This document shows positions 11,869-23,630 of a stretch of DNA of 64,000 nt, piece after piece. The notes beneath the pieces were generated by a model. The model was not told the origin of the DNA. It saw only the letters and a list, made by a program, of their open reading frames with translations, and searched no databases. How positions within the stretch are numbered: position 1 is the first letter of the stretch; each line of letters begins with the position of its first letter. Origin of the DNA: Diploscapter coronatus (lineage: Eukaryota; Nematoda; Chromadorea; Rhabditida; Rhabditidae); assembly GCA_964036155.1 (NCBI GenBank), contig OZ038422.1, forward strand, positions 39,021,201-39,085,200. Reading direction: 5' to 3'. A program made the translations under genes and the position numbers.

Positions 11869-12890
11869 TCGTAATAACGAGAATAGATGCCTTCTCAGCT
11901 GAATGCATATTCGAATAGCCGAATTTATATACGCGACTATAGTACAGTGATAAGATTCTCTCCTCTGAAGAGAAAGGAACCTTTCAGTTCGATATCCCAT
12001 CTCTACTTGTTATTTATTATATTCAAATTGCAGAAAACTTTGTATTAGGAATTAGTTGGAAATTTGAACGACTTTCACGTTTGGAGTATTTGACAGTCGT
12101 CGATAATAAAATAAAGATTGTTGACATAATTATCATTAATTTCATCTAAAACTATTCTTTCAATAAAAATCGTAGAGTAATAAATTATTAAATGAATATG
12201 GCACAGATAGCTCTCGAAGACGTCAAACGTAATGAGGGATAATTGCAACTGAAAGGAGTCTTGGAATTGTCACAACGACACAGCATATTCCTGGAAATGT
12301 CGTAACATGGTTTGGAAAAATGCGTAGTGTTATCCACCAAAGTATAGAAGAAGCAGAAATAAGTAAATTTAGTGTATTGCAACAGGAGATAATTTTCAAA
12401 ATGGATACTCAATGTTATTTTTTATCAATTTAGCCTTTCAATATCATATGCAACGTTAGATATTCATTCATGGGTGATCGGTCTAGCAAATGAATGCAGT
12501 TAGTAGATTTAGCGGTAATTAGGACAGTTGATTCTGCAGAAGTTTATTGGGACCTCAAACCTGGGTAAATTAAAATATACTAGCAAGGAAAAACTCAAGA
12601 GCATAAATGATGTGATTCTTCGTAGTTTTATCGGAAATCTGAAAAATAAATAAGTACAAAGATGAAAATGTTAGAGCATGCATAGCTATGAAAATTTCTT
12701 TAATTTTTGAACTATTCATTCATTTATTAATCAAATACATGATTTATTGTCTATTTCAAATTAAAAATAAAATAAGATAAATATATCGAGATTTTTATAG
12801 ATGAATTGTTGTCGTCGTTCAGTTATCCCTTGCAGGACATCCAGGAAGTACCACGAGGAGGTAGACGAACATCACTTCCCGCCACACAAT
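11869..12890. other. Non-coding flank of the kelch array with duplicated segments
   Basis: About 12185-12260 matches the flank of the copy 0 remnant (5460-5530). About 12335-12475 matches 24865-24995. A frame through 12246-12435 reads coding-like (TTTQHIPGNVVTWFGKMRS) but has no start and no recognised domain; it may be a decayed exon. No confident gene. Confidence 0.5.
12335..12475. repeat. Dispersed repeat R1, copy 1
   Basis: Shares caccaaagtata, taagtaaattt, gtgtattgcaa and tatttttatcaatttagcct with 24865-24995 in the same order and orientation. It lies in the 3' flank of the kelch array. Confidence 0.75.
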
Positions 12891-12906
12891 AACACACACA
12901 CACACA
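12888..12906. repeat. (CA)n microsatellite
   Basis: About eight CA dinucleotides in a row, at the 3' edge of the USP-like fragment. Confidence 0.9.
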
Positions 12907-12969
12907 CCCTGAAAAAAGATATCTCAAATTTATGAAAAAGTCCTAATCATAATTATATAGATATCTTAA

Positions 12970-13785
12970 AAATTAACTATACTTACCTCAATGTAAGCAC
13001 TAGGATCGCCATGTTTCTCTCCGCAGTGCTTATACATCGTTTTTGCCGATCTTTTTTCATTGCACAACATGCACGTAAAGCGGGGATTATGGTACTCCTC
13101 CTCATATTCTTGGCAAAAATGATCCAGCAAAAGCTGAATAAATTTATTCAATGATTGATGTTATATATTCTCACTTTTAAAAACATTTTCATTAATCATG
13201 AAAATGAATTTCTAAATAATTTAGAATTATCACTTTTAGATTGATGATTTGAATATTTTTAATTTGGAATGGGTTAGAAAATAAAATTAGAAATTTAAAA
13301 TCTCACATGACCACATTGAGTGTTTTCGTACTTGTAGATGTAGTGTTGGGTAACTTCAAGGAGTTTTTTTGACTCAGGAATTTCCTCCACAATATAGCTT
13401 AGGATGTACTGCAAAAATTCCGAAGAGTCGCTTTGTCTCTGATAAATTGCTTTAGCTCCTTCCAGATTTTTATCTGAATTAGCCATTCAATATCATTTGA
13501 ATCAATTAAGCATCTTTATACCTTCCTGAATCATGCGAACAAGCTTTGCGACATTATAGGATTCATTGCCTCTGTTTGGACGCGTCAAATGAAATACTTC
13601 GTCGATAATGCTCCTTCTTCTGATTTCATCAGGTCTTTATTTTTCAGAGGAAAGGTCAACATCAATTCTCTCCAAATTATGCAAACTGTCAAAAATTGGG
13701 AGTGAAGAAGAAGTTTCATAGCAGCATTGCAATAGCATTTCCAAGGTGCACTATAAATATTAAGAAAATTAGATTTACTTTTATG
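12970..13785 (-). pseudogene. Ubiquitin-specific protease-like fragment
   Basis: Read on the minus strand, exon-like pieces contain CYCNAAMKLLLHSQFL (resembles the USP catalytic Cys box, CYxNAxxQ), then SIIDEVFHLTRPNRG, YQRQSDSSEFLQYILSYI (the USP Q-D-x-x-EF box) and YENTQCGH. A last piece, FTCMLCNEKRSAKTMYKH, has a C2H2-like Cys/His pattern. Splice sites between the later pieces are in phase (13469/13315 and 13118/12988 regions), but the Cys-box piece and the next piece lie in different frames with no room for a normal intron near 13636. The His box and most of the protease are absent. I read it as a decayed or partial USP gene; a base error near 13636 would weaken that. Confidence 0.5.
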
Positions 13786-16126
13786 CTAAATTTTACCATT
13801 CCGGATCGTAATTCGGATAGCGAACATTTGAGATAGATAGTGTCTTCGACTAAAAACGATTTTGTGTAATTATTTGAGCTGATTGAAATACGATATTTGA
13901 AATTCACATTTTTAAGTTGAAAAATCAATCTTAGGATAGGAAATAAAAGAAACGATTGCCGTTTGAGAGATGTTTGGAAGCAAGCTGAAAACTTTGAATG
14001 TTCAGCTTGGTGACTTTTGTCAACCAATTTAGATGAAATTTGGCACTTCATAACTTGGTGTCCTACATAAATGCGTTAAGTTTCGTTAGAATTGGTTCAC
14101 AAGTTGTGTGCAAATAAAATGTTAAACATTTCGAATTAATGTAAGAGAATTTCTTATTTGAAATACTCACCACGATTTGCTTGATAGATAAGTTTCCAGA
14201 TTTTTAGTCAAAATATGTTTATTCAGCTCGAATATATGATGATTTAGACGTCAAGGTTTGTCCAATTTAGGTGGACATTATCTGAGATACGATATCTGAA
14301 ATTAAAAAGAATGAAAATGTTGAGGATTGAAATAAGCTGTATTGCACGATTTGAATGTGAAAAGACCGATCAGATGAACGGTTTTCGAAAGAAAGGGATA
14401 AAGAAATGTCAAATGTTTTTATTCATCATCGAAATAACAAGGGGAAAGATGCAAAATGAATACAAAAACAACGTGCTCTTTAGTGCAGTTGCCAGTTTTG
14501 CGATAAGATTTGCAAGTGGCGAAAGAGATCGAGAAAAATGGTAAGTGTAAATGCTTTTACTAAACAAAATCGTAGAGTTTCGAATCCAACAGATAGATGA
14601 AGAGAACGCAAGCTATGTCTACCAAATTTTCGCTCTTCCAATTTTCTTATTTTTCTCTTCATTTTCATGCTCTCTCGCCTTCTTTTCCAGAGGTATCTAG
14701 CTATAAAAACGGGATGAGAAATGAATAACCCAAAGCTGAATAGCCTTTTGCAAACTTCAAATACCAAGCCGATATCAATCTACTTGAGAAGAATATCATA
14801 AGAAAGTGAGGTATATAATAAGGGGTCAATGTTCTGATCAATAGAAATGTTCGCTTTAGACGTATATCAAAGTTGCGAACCGAATTATAAAATGATCAAG
14901 GTAATATCGCATAAAATCGACATGAAGTTGATGCCATAATTCAAGCAAGTGAATTCAATGGCTCTTGTAATTCCCACCCTCTTTTTTTTATTTTTGCATG
15001 CTATTTTCAACAAAAAAATAGGATACGAATTATAGTGGGTCTAAGAAAAAACATTAAAAATTAATAAAAACAGATCTGGATAAAAAATAACGAAATTTCG
15101 TATTTTTGAAGCCTTTGAACCATCGAATATTTCAAATCCTGTCAAAGCATACTCGTGATCTCTTGATCTGGTGATATTTCTGACTAGTTGACTGAAATAT
15201 TTTGAACATTTCGAGATTTTAGCTCTAATACTGTAATACTGAATGCTCAGATATAAAAAGTAAAATAGAGATATTTCATCATTTCAATCTTCCAAGTTTG
15301 AAGTTGAACTGATATGATAATCCATCTGTAATTTGAAATGGATAACTTTTCAGATCTTAGTGTTTTATGTTTTCATTTCTTTATCTTTATTCCCCTTTTC
15401 CAAGGGGATTCCAAAAATCATAAGGCTCATATTTGTCTTCCTGCACGGAAATCTTTAGTAAAAGGCGAAAGATTTTCTCGGATAATTGCAGAAAGACGAG
15501 AGTGAAGTGTCCACTTTTTGATGGATATTATTTCAGATCACTTGGACATCGCAGCCTATATTTCTAACGTCCTTTCATGGCATTAGATAGTGATTGAGCT
15601 AAAGAGGCATTGCAAGTGAGATAAAATGGATTAAAAATAGAGAAACCTGTTAATCGATAGTTGTTCGAATATCTCTATTATCACGCTATCATGATCAATA
15701 ACGAGGGAAAGCAGAGAAGTGAAAATGCTCTAGAACATAATCGAGGTATTCAAAATCATGCATAAAAGACAAAGAAATGTGAATTTTGCGAGTTTCAGTC
15801 TCCTCAAATAGTCGGTTAAATCGCATACAGGAGTGACTGTTTCGGATGACAGGTGGATTTCTTGGTTCTAAAAGGGGTAAATCTTGAAGATCAGTCCTAG
15901 AGCATGAAATACTGAAATTTTCATCGGGATGCAACTACATTTTAATCGAATAGGACATGTCTCTTCGAAAACTTGCAGCTTTGTGCAAATATTTTCATTT
16001 AGTGAAACCACAAGACAAACTCAAAGTGATTCAATGCCGTTTGAAAAGAGTGAGTTTTTATTTTGGGGCTGATTGATGTGTACTTCATCCTTCTGGCTAC
16101 TGTGCAGCGTCAAAGACTACACCGTC
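13786..16126. other. Intergenic with dispersed repeats, no gene seen
   Basis: AT-rich. The stretch 14170-14306 is repeated at 21365-21500, and 13885-13960 resembles the continuation of the 21-kb copy. Open frames are short and unrelated to known families. Confidence 0.5.
14170..14306. repeat. Dispersed repeat R2, copy 1
   Basis: Shares ttgatagataa, tttttagtcaaaata, gatttagacgtc, tttgtccaattta and atctgaaatt in the same order with 21365-21500, same orientation. No terminal inverted repeats evident. Confidence 0.7.
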
Positions 16127-16245
16127 GCTTACGACCATACCACGTTGAGCACACGCCATCCCGTCCGATCTGGCAAGTTAAGCAACGTCGGGCCTGGTTA
16201 GTACTTGGATCGGAGACGGCTTGGGAATCCCAGGTGTTGTAAGCT
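16127..16245 (+). rRNA. 5S ribosomal RNA
   Basis: A complete 119-nt 5S gene beginning GCTTACGACCATACCACGTT and ending GTTGTAAGCT, followed at once by TTTT as a Pol III terminator. The internal control region (AGTTAAGCAACGTCGGGCCT to GTACTTGGATCGGAGACGG) is intact, and the terminal stem pairs GCTTACGAC with the 3' GTTGTAAGC. The sequence closely resembles the Caenorhabditis 5S from memory. It is a single gene here, not a tandem array, and I see no SL1 RNA gene beside it. A dispersed copy of this kind may be functional or a silent variant. Confidence 0.95.
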
Positions 16246-16334
16246 TTTGCTGAACTTTCTGACATCTTTTCTTCTTCGTTCGACAATTTCCATCGATAAA
16301 CGTGATCAGAATTAAAACGACTTTTATGATTTAG

Positions 16335-16596
16335 CTAGAGAGCGCAAGTCCCGTTCACTCTGTGAAGTCAAAGTCAAGGAAGGCAATTTCGCTAAAACTT
16401 TCAAAAATTTCTAGAAAATTCACTCGCAAAAAGGGGTTTTCGGATGGTCGTCTTCAGAAATTCATATATTTGGTTACACTAGTCCGTTTTTCATATGGTT
16501 TTTTGCTAGAAGTTTGATTAGCCCATCAGGTTTTAAGAAAGATACTTCCATGACTTTGTTTTTACAACGGGAATATCACTTGCGCCCTAGAGTTTT
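16335..16596. repeat. Inverted repeat downstream of 5S
   Basis: The left end ctagagagcgcaagtcccgtt and right end aacgggaatatcacttgcgccctag are imperfect reverse complements flanking about 210 bp. A similar agggcgcaa sequence occurs near 9062. Likely the ends of a small DNA element. Confidence 0.5.
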
Positions 16597-17086
16597 GAGA
16601 TTGTTGAGGGATTTTCAATCGACTGACCACTTTACAGAGATGAACAATACCCCTTTACCTCCTAAATTATGGATTCTGTAATAATCGTTTTACTACTTAT
16701 ACAGGGTTTAACACTGAGAAAACTTTCGGGTGCAAATACGAACACTGAAACACAATTGTGTATCAACGAAAGTTTCACAATAATTCCGATATGTTCTCGA
16801 AAAAATGATCTATTAGCTGATAAATGTTAAATTTCCGATAAAATTTTGATCGATGTCGCCTAAAATTTTCCCGAGCAATCGCACCATTATAAAAAATAAA
16901 ATCATACAAAAGTACGGAATGGTAATATACACGTCCTACTAGAATATGAAAATTAAACCAACGTTAGTCTATATTTGAGAAATCTATTTGGATGCCTTTG
17001 ACATATTTTATATTTTAGATAAAGTTTAACTTGAACTTTAAATTCTCTATCTGGGTTCAAAAATGACTATTGCCATATCTTCGCAG

Positions 17087-17601
17087 AGAGTAGACGACAA
17101 TGCCTACCAGGAAAAGATTATCAATAAGAACGAGAAGTAAGTCATAAGTCATTATCAAGCTATGTTATATTGAGCTTCTAGAAAATTAATCACGATTTAT
17201 TTATGACAACATGAATTATTTCTTTATTAATTTTGGCATTATGATTTGTATCCAAACAATGTATTTCAAGGTACATCATGCTCCAATAATTTGAAAAATA
17301 CGTAATGCAATCAAGCTAAAATTTTTAATATTAGTCGAATGCTTTAGAAATTAATTTGGTGAAAAATAATCAAACTTGAAAGTTAATTTCTCTAAAAGTA
17401 TGAAAAATTCTTGAATGTTTTCAATTTTAGCACAACTATTGTCCCAAAAAATTGACAATTTTTAGAGCGATCGATAAAATCGAAGAGTTTACTGAGCGCA
17501 CGACTCCCTGAAAGTCGATATGGATTTGCATCATCATACAGTTCGTCGTTGGATGCCAAGTCTCGGTCTATTTCATGAGTTTATGGCCTTATTTGCAGGA
17601 G
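17087..17601 (+). pseudogene. MFSD8/CLN7-like transporter, 5' fragment with in-frame TGA
   Basis: Two exons (17087-17136, 17466-17601) joined by a phase-2 GT-AG intron read KIEEFTERTTP, a TGA at 17509-17511, then KSIWICIIIQFVVG and VSVYFMSLWPYLQE. This matches the start of MFSD8-type lysosomal MFS transporters, where the sequence before the first helix is a basic stretch with a Trp (TGG) at the TGA position, followed by ...SxWPYLQ and normally DPTA. The next exons are not found downstream. One nonsense codon plus loss of the rest of the gene indicate a pseudogene fragment. Confidence 0.6.
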
Positions 17602-19335
17602 GTATGGTATCTATTCATTAAAGTTTAATTATACAAAGACGAGTTTCACGTAAATATCAAAGTTCAAAGAGACGAATGATTATCGAGGAAATACGAAAAT
17701 TTCGGTCTCAGTAAAAGTTTTTCATAATAATTTCAATTTCGTTAGAGGTCTGATGATTGATTTTTGTGATTCCTTCTCTGTTAATGCACCAGTATTTTTC
17801 TCTTCGATATTGTCAAAAATCAACCATTTTTCAAAAGATTAACACCAAAATCAGACGGCAATGGCTTTTCAAATTTTGGAAAACAAACAGAAACAGAATT
17901 TATGCCAACCGGCAAGAATCGATTACCCAGGGTTGATTGGGTTTGACCTGAGGTGTTGTGACTCTCTGGGAGAGATAGGAGAAAACGGGTGGCCTGTACG
18001 AGGGGCCAGGAACGAGGGGATGACGACGAAAGAATCTGTTCAAGAGAGATAACGATACGAGCCGGTCGACCTTTGAGATGACGGCCACTGAGGATAGAGA
18101 AAAGATGGCTGGAATAAGTGAAACGGAGTAAGTAGTGCGATTAGTGATGGAAGCTGTCGCTTGTTAGTGAGGACCGAGTAAGGGAAGACTATTGGATATT
18201 TAAATAAATTTATTGATACAAACAGATGATACAAAATAATGCGAACAAAATATTGAGAACGTGAAGTCTGCCCGAGAGCAAAAGCCGAAGTGACCTTTTT
18301 GTAGTCGCCCTAAAAACAAACCCATATGGGCGTGGCTGACCTTCAGCGGCGGGAGTTCCTGCGGCCCCTCAAAAGAGCCCAGAAAAAAGGGAATTTTTTG
18401 GTTCTGCAAGAACAGAATTTCTGGACGATCTTGCACGGTAGAGAAGAAACTCACTTCTTATCGAGGGATGACAAAGGAGCAATAGAATAAAGAAAGCGAT
18501 ATGAGGAAGCCGCTAGGTTAGAGAAAATTAGCAAAACTTTTTTGATCAGCGAAAGATCGAAAGATCAACATCCAAAAATTATAAAAATTGAAGAAAAATT
18601 AGAATGAGCTGCCGCTTACATTAATGAGCATAGGGAACATTGCAAGATGTTTTCTTCTTCGTCCATTTTTTCCTCGACGACATTGGACATATCATAGGCC
18701 AATCTTCTGGACCGAGAATTTTCGATTTTTCTGATAGCCATCTATAAATAAGGTGCAATATTGTATGCTTCAGCCTTATAAGTAACATTTTTGAAATCCC
18801 AAGTACCATAAATGGAAATATAGATAATATGTGCCAGGGCAAGTTCTTTCTTGACTTTGAAGGGTTGTGAGAGATGAAGAGGATAATCAAGAGAGGGTGT
18901 GGACAAAGAAGTTGAGGTTCTGATCTCTTGCCTTGGCAACCTTCGACGTTGGCTTGGAAGGGAGGAACGAACAGGCGGGATAATACGAAACGTTTATTTC
19001 AAAAGATAAATAGTTTAGCACAATCACAAAAAACGATAATAGTTTCACGAAAAGAGGAAAGCACCACTCAGTAAAAGAACAAATTTTAAGACTCTTCAAA
19101 AAAAGCAGAAAAACTCCACGCCACCCAGCACCCCCGACCTCTTCTCGCGCCGCCCATCCTCTGTGTCCCCGGGTTATAGCGACCTTAAATATAGCCTAAA
19201 ACCATCAGGACTCCTTCCATTAACAATGGCGCGGGAAGAGTGTTTCTCGAACTCTTTCCCCCGAGGAAAATTCCTTTCAAAGAAGAATTTGGTTCGTGAG
19301 AACATAATAAATTTTTATATATAGTAGAAGTAATA
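17602..19335. other. Composition island with coding-like scraps, no recognised gene
   Basis: About 17860-18200 and 19090-19280 are richer in G+C than their surroundings. On the minus strand two short stretches look protein-like: YISIYGTWDFKNVTYKAEAY (about 18770-18850) and LAYDMSNVVEEKMDEEENIL (about 18640-18705). They do not connect to a gene model and match no family I know. A decayed mobile element is possible. Confidence 0.35.
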
Positions 19336-20770
19336 ACGATTTACCCAAGCTGTGGAGCTCCCGTGTTGATCACTTTCTTCACCTTGCTCGCTGTTGAATT
19401 CATAAAAACTTTTTAAACTGTTAAAATCTGTTGTCGGCTCTATCGACTTGAGTGACGTGACAATATCAATCTGTATGTTTTATTTTGAATATTTACAGGA
19501 TATATGAAATCTCTTACCATCGACAAAGGCGGCACATAAAGTGAAGTCATTTCAATGTCGAACCAGTTCATCAAAACTGCTCCATTATCGTGAGGACTGC
19601 AGGCGGTCCACATATTGTGGTCGATGACTGACGGGTCCCTTACAGAGGGCGCACTGATCTTTCTACAAAATTCACTTGAATTACTTGAAATCCCTCTAAA
19701 GGTCTTACTTGAAGTGAGTTTCGTGATGCAATTTTCTGAACGGTAGCATTAGAGCGTTATTGACAATAATGGAAATGTCATATCCGGTGTATCCCTCCGT
19801 AAGATCTGCCATAACCTAAATTCATCATCGTTCTCCCTTATCACTTTATCGCCCACCCTGTAGTTCTGCTCAGTCAATACGTTTTGGTTTTTCCCGCAGT
19901 TGAGTTTGAACAGCTTGAGACGGTTGTGGAAATTAGGCAACGGAACATAAATTATCCTCGCGAATCGTCTCAAGTATTATCATTTTATCATTGTGAAAGC
20001 TTTATTTTATTCGAAATCTTCGAGAAGTTCAGGTTCTATAGCCTATAGTAGGTAAAGTCTTATTATGCCAACCTTCTGATAGCCTTATCAAGGGTCCATG
20101 GCATGTTGGTAGCCGCAATCACGAAGACTTTGTCATTATCCCCTCTGACCCCACCCATTTGTACCATAAATTCCGCTTTAACTCTCATATCGCTGTTACT
20201 TTCGTCTTGCGAACGAGTCGAACAAAGCGAATCAATCCAAAATTTAAGTTGCACTTTCTCAAATTCCAAAAAGTACCTACTTCATTAAGAAATATAATCG
20301 AGGGCTTGCGTTCTCGTGCCAAAATGAACAGATTCTGCACCATTCCTATTGAGTACTGGTCTAGTAAAATAATATGATTGAGAAAAATGGCATAATTCTT
20401 GAAAGAATGAAAATTTGAGTTTTTCAGAATTGAAATCTTACCGGTGAAATGTAGTGGGAATTTTTTTTGCATGACAAAGGTTTCTATAAGTGCCTCCTTT
20501 ACCATTTTTAAGCCAACAACTTTACTCCATTTTACGCTCGGCTTCTCCGTCATGATAGTTCGGGCGATTCTGTCCTAAATTATCATTTTTTCAATAAATC
20601 AAAAAGCATATTTGATTGTTTCATTTTACTTGTAGCCCTTTCTCATAATCATCGTTTGGCGGCTTTGTTTTTTCAACGTCATTTGATTCGGTGCCATTGT
20701 TGTCTTCCAGAATCGCAGAATTAGATCTTAATAATTCGAGCGTTGTTCGTCACTGGTTGTGCTGATGATC
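19336..20770 (-). pseudogene. VPS4-like AAA ATPase, degenerate, Walker A lost
   Basis: Minus-strand exons follow VPS4 from the linker to the C terminus: MTEKPSVKWSKVVGL and EALIETFVMQKKFPLHFTG, then [101 protein letters not shown], a CSPHDNGA segment and a C-terminal SLKSIEPTTDFNSL. Lesions: the GPPGTGKS Walker A segment (about 40 residues) is missing between FTG and NLF; Walker B FIDEVD is changed to FLNEV; the acceptor before the DSLCS-type exon lacks AG; and the exon before LTEGYTG joins out of frame by one base. VPS4 drives ESCRT-III disassembly, but this copy cannot bind ATP normally. It keeps introns, so it is a duplicated gene, not a retrocopy. Confidence 0.7.
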
Positions 20771-21364
20771 TATTTGGAAAAGCCATAAATCCATATTTTT
20801 AAAATCTTTTGTTGAGTAATTAATGTTTTTTTTATTTATGCAAAGCAAAAAATATATTTTACAAAACAGAAAAGTAAGCTTGTTCAGTTTTTCACGCTGA
20901 TCATCATGGTATAGTTTGTTTTTCATAAAAATTATCGTATGCAGGATTACGGTAGCTTGAAGTTTTGACTGACCGATCTCAGGAAAAAAATCATAACTTT
21001 TTTATCTCGGAACCAAATCGACTGCGGCTTTTTGCATTAGATAGCCCATGAAAAACTATAAATAATGTAGCTCCGCCCACTTGCATTTTACGAAAAACAG
21101 ATAGCACCACGAGAACCAGCGTGAAAAACTACTATATATGTGAAAATCAGCCAAATCGACGGACCCCTGTTCCGCATCACTTTGAATAATACTGACATTC
21201 ACTCTTAAACTGGTTTCTAGGAAACTACTATATTTGGATTTTACCGTGATCGACATACAGCGGCGTAGTCCCTTTTTGTTATCGAACGGGATTACTGCTG
21301 TCCCCACATTGACAACTCCATTGGTGCTGAACAGGTCGGAATTTTCCGCCTCGGTGGAGTCTGT

Positions 21365-21500
21365 TTGTTTCTTGATAGATAATTTTTCAAATTTTTAGTC
21401 AAAATACGTTAATTTAGTTCGAAATATGACGATTTAGACATCGAAATTTGTCCAATTTAGATGAACAAATTAGTTGAGATACCATATCTGAAATTCAAAT
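21365..21500. repeat. Dispersed repeat R2, copy 2
   Basis: Second copy of the repeat at 14170-14306. Similarity carries on past 21500 (ttttaagttgaaaaatc, agatttgcttgga) with the DNA at 13905-13985, so the source element was longer than either copy. Confidence 0.7.
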
Positions 21501-23380
21501 TTTAAGTTGAAAAATCGATTTGAGGATAAAAAATAGATGAAATGGTTTTGCTCTGAGATTTGCTTGGAGGAAATGGTTGTAAAGTGGAAGAGTCAGAGAA
21601 AGAATGACCGTTCACAAGATAGAGAAAAAAATAAACATTCAAAGGCAGAAAGTAACGCAGCTGGGCGATATCTGAAAGGGCAATATTTTGAGATAGAAAG
21701 AAATGAATCATCAATGCTTTCGAGAATCTGATGAATATGACAATTTGAGGAGAAATTAATATTGAAAAAGTAAACCGAACTTTCCCTCTTAAAATAATGA
21801 TTTAGAAGTGAACGTAACCCTATTTTTAAATGATATGATTCCGTGTTGGAAATATAAAAATTGAAGCTAAAAAAGTGAACAAGAAGAAAAATGATCAGAG
21901 TTTGGCAAGTAGTTCCTTAGGTCACTTACTCGGTATTTTCTGTATCTTTTCATGCACTATTTCTCTCTTCACTGATTATGCAAGTGATTTTTGGAAGTGT
22001 TCATAGCCACTTTCAAAAAAGCCTTTGGGTTAAAATTGTCTTCACACGTATGATCGTAGTCTACAAGTGCGAATAAAGTAGAATTGAACGAGACCTAGAT
22101 TGGGGAAAATGAAAATTCTGAAACTTCATAAAATTATGTTATGATGATCAGATTTTAAAGATCATTAAACAGGCATGACAGAATTAGATGAAATGATGAT
22201 GTCGGTCACTTTACCGGATGTTTAAGAACGCAGACCTAGGGAGGACTTAAGTCAAGGTTGCTCTATGACCAACCCGTCATATTTCCTTCAATGCTGTATC
22301 CCTAACCTGAGATTTTCAAAATTTTGAGGAAAAACCTCACAATATGCATGTCAATAGATAGAGCTCGAAAAATTGAGCAACTTTTGTGAAGACACTATGA
22401 TTTCCTATTATGGTACGCGTGGTATGGAGGTTTGAATGGATCAGACACACGAAAATGACAAAAATTCATAGCTTCCCGAAAATCTATTATAGCAAAAGTT
22501 TTCTTTGTACTTCCTGTTTACAGTCAAATCGTCAAAACTCCCAACTTTGACCCCCATCTAGCCCCGCTCACTTTAGAGGGCGGGACCTAGCACCTGGATT
22601 TTTGTGAATAGGGTCCATAGAGGTATCCACCCATATGGGCTTGGTTCAGATCCGAAACACTTTTGCAATTGTCCGGACCCCTTTGCTAGAAGTTTGATTC
22701 TTACAGATATTCACTCTTAATTATTGTTAATTGTCGAATTTCTCATATTCCAAATACTCATTTTTCATTTCTTTTCCACTTTCTTCCTGAATATCATCAT
22801 TTCATAGCAGTAAATTTTTATTAATTCGAAGACAACACTATATCTGGAAAATAGACAACAATTTCAGTAGAAAACAAGTAGTGATAAGTCAAGATATAGT
22901 TTTAAAGCTCGAAGAAAGAGATTGCATTTTTATAGTGTTAAAGAAGACATGTGGAGAACAGACCGAGGGAGTACGATCGTCAGAAGCTCCTTGTGACCTA
23001 CCCCCTATAATTTATTTTCGTCTGACGAAAGTGCTCCCTAGACCTGGTGGAAAAGGAGATATCTACAACTTCATAATAAATTACAATAACGATACAAAAT
23101 CGTAATTAACCAGAGATGAGCGATTTAAAAATAAAATCTGCTAGAATTTTTATATTTCAGAATCTCAGGAGCGTAACAAAGTAACAATATTGTATGTAGA
23201 ATGTTGACGATTTTCTTCAAGAAGTTCCTTGATTTTGATCAGCTAAAATGATTTCTTTGCCATTTCATAATCAATGCTATGACAGAATTTTATTTTTTAT
23301 GATTGCGATTCTATCAAAAACTTGATTCCACTTTCAGGAATAATTAGGATAAGATTGATTTTTATCTCACAAAATTCAAG

Positions 23381-23535
23381 GCCACCTGTATTTACAAATG
23401 AACAACAGATGCAGACGGCTGTATTTACAGGCGGATATTAAGGCTAGTTTTTGGTGGGGGGATAAAGAAAAGAAAACAGGACCATCTGTAAATTACAACC
23501 ATCTTTGTCTGTCATTCGCCTGCAAATACAGGAGA
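23381..23535. repeat. MITE-like element, family D copy 1
   Basis: The left arm contains acctgtatttacaaatg and gacggctgtatttaca; the right arm contains cattcgcctgcaaatacagg. Related in sequence and size to 44162-44313. It sits just beyond the kri-1 stop. Confidence 0.65.
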
Positions 23536-23630
23536 CCCTTCACACGTTTCAGGATAATGTTGGTTTGTTCTTCAAATCTTTGAACATGCTAATTTTGAAT
23601 TTTGAAGAATACGATGGAACACAAACCACT

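Larger units (their letters stand above)
20771..23630. other. Intergenic, one unexplained coding-like exon
   Basis: On the minus strand 21366-21253 forms an exon-like stretch with an AG acceptor and a GTAAAA donor, reading ENSDLFSTNGVVNVGTAVIP and KKGLRRCMSIT. I do not recognise it and find no partner exons. 21365-21500 is the second copy of the 14170-14306 repeat. The rest is AT-rich with no gene seen. Confidence 0.4.

Noticed and set aside
16050..16620. SL1 RNA gene beside the 5S gene
   Set aside because: Searched by eye on both strands for the leader and its splice donor; nothing resembling it is present.
17509..17511. TGA read as selenocysteine in the MFSD8-like fragment
   Set aside because: The aligned residue in the family is Trp, there is no reason to expect Sec in this transporter, and the rest of the gene is missing.
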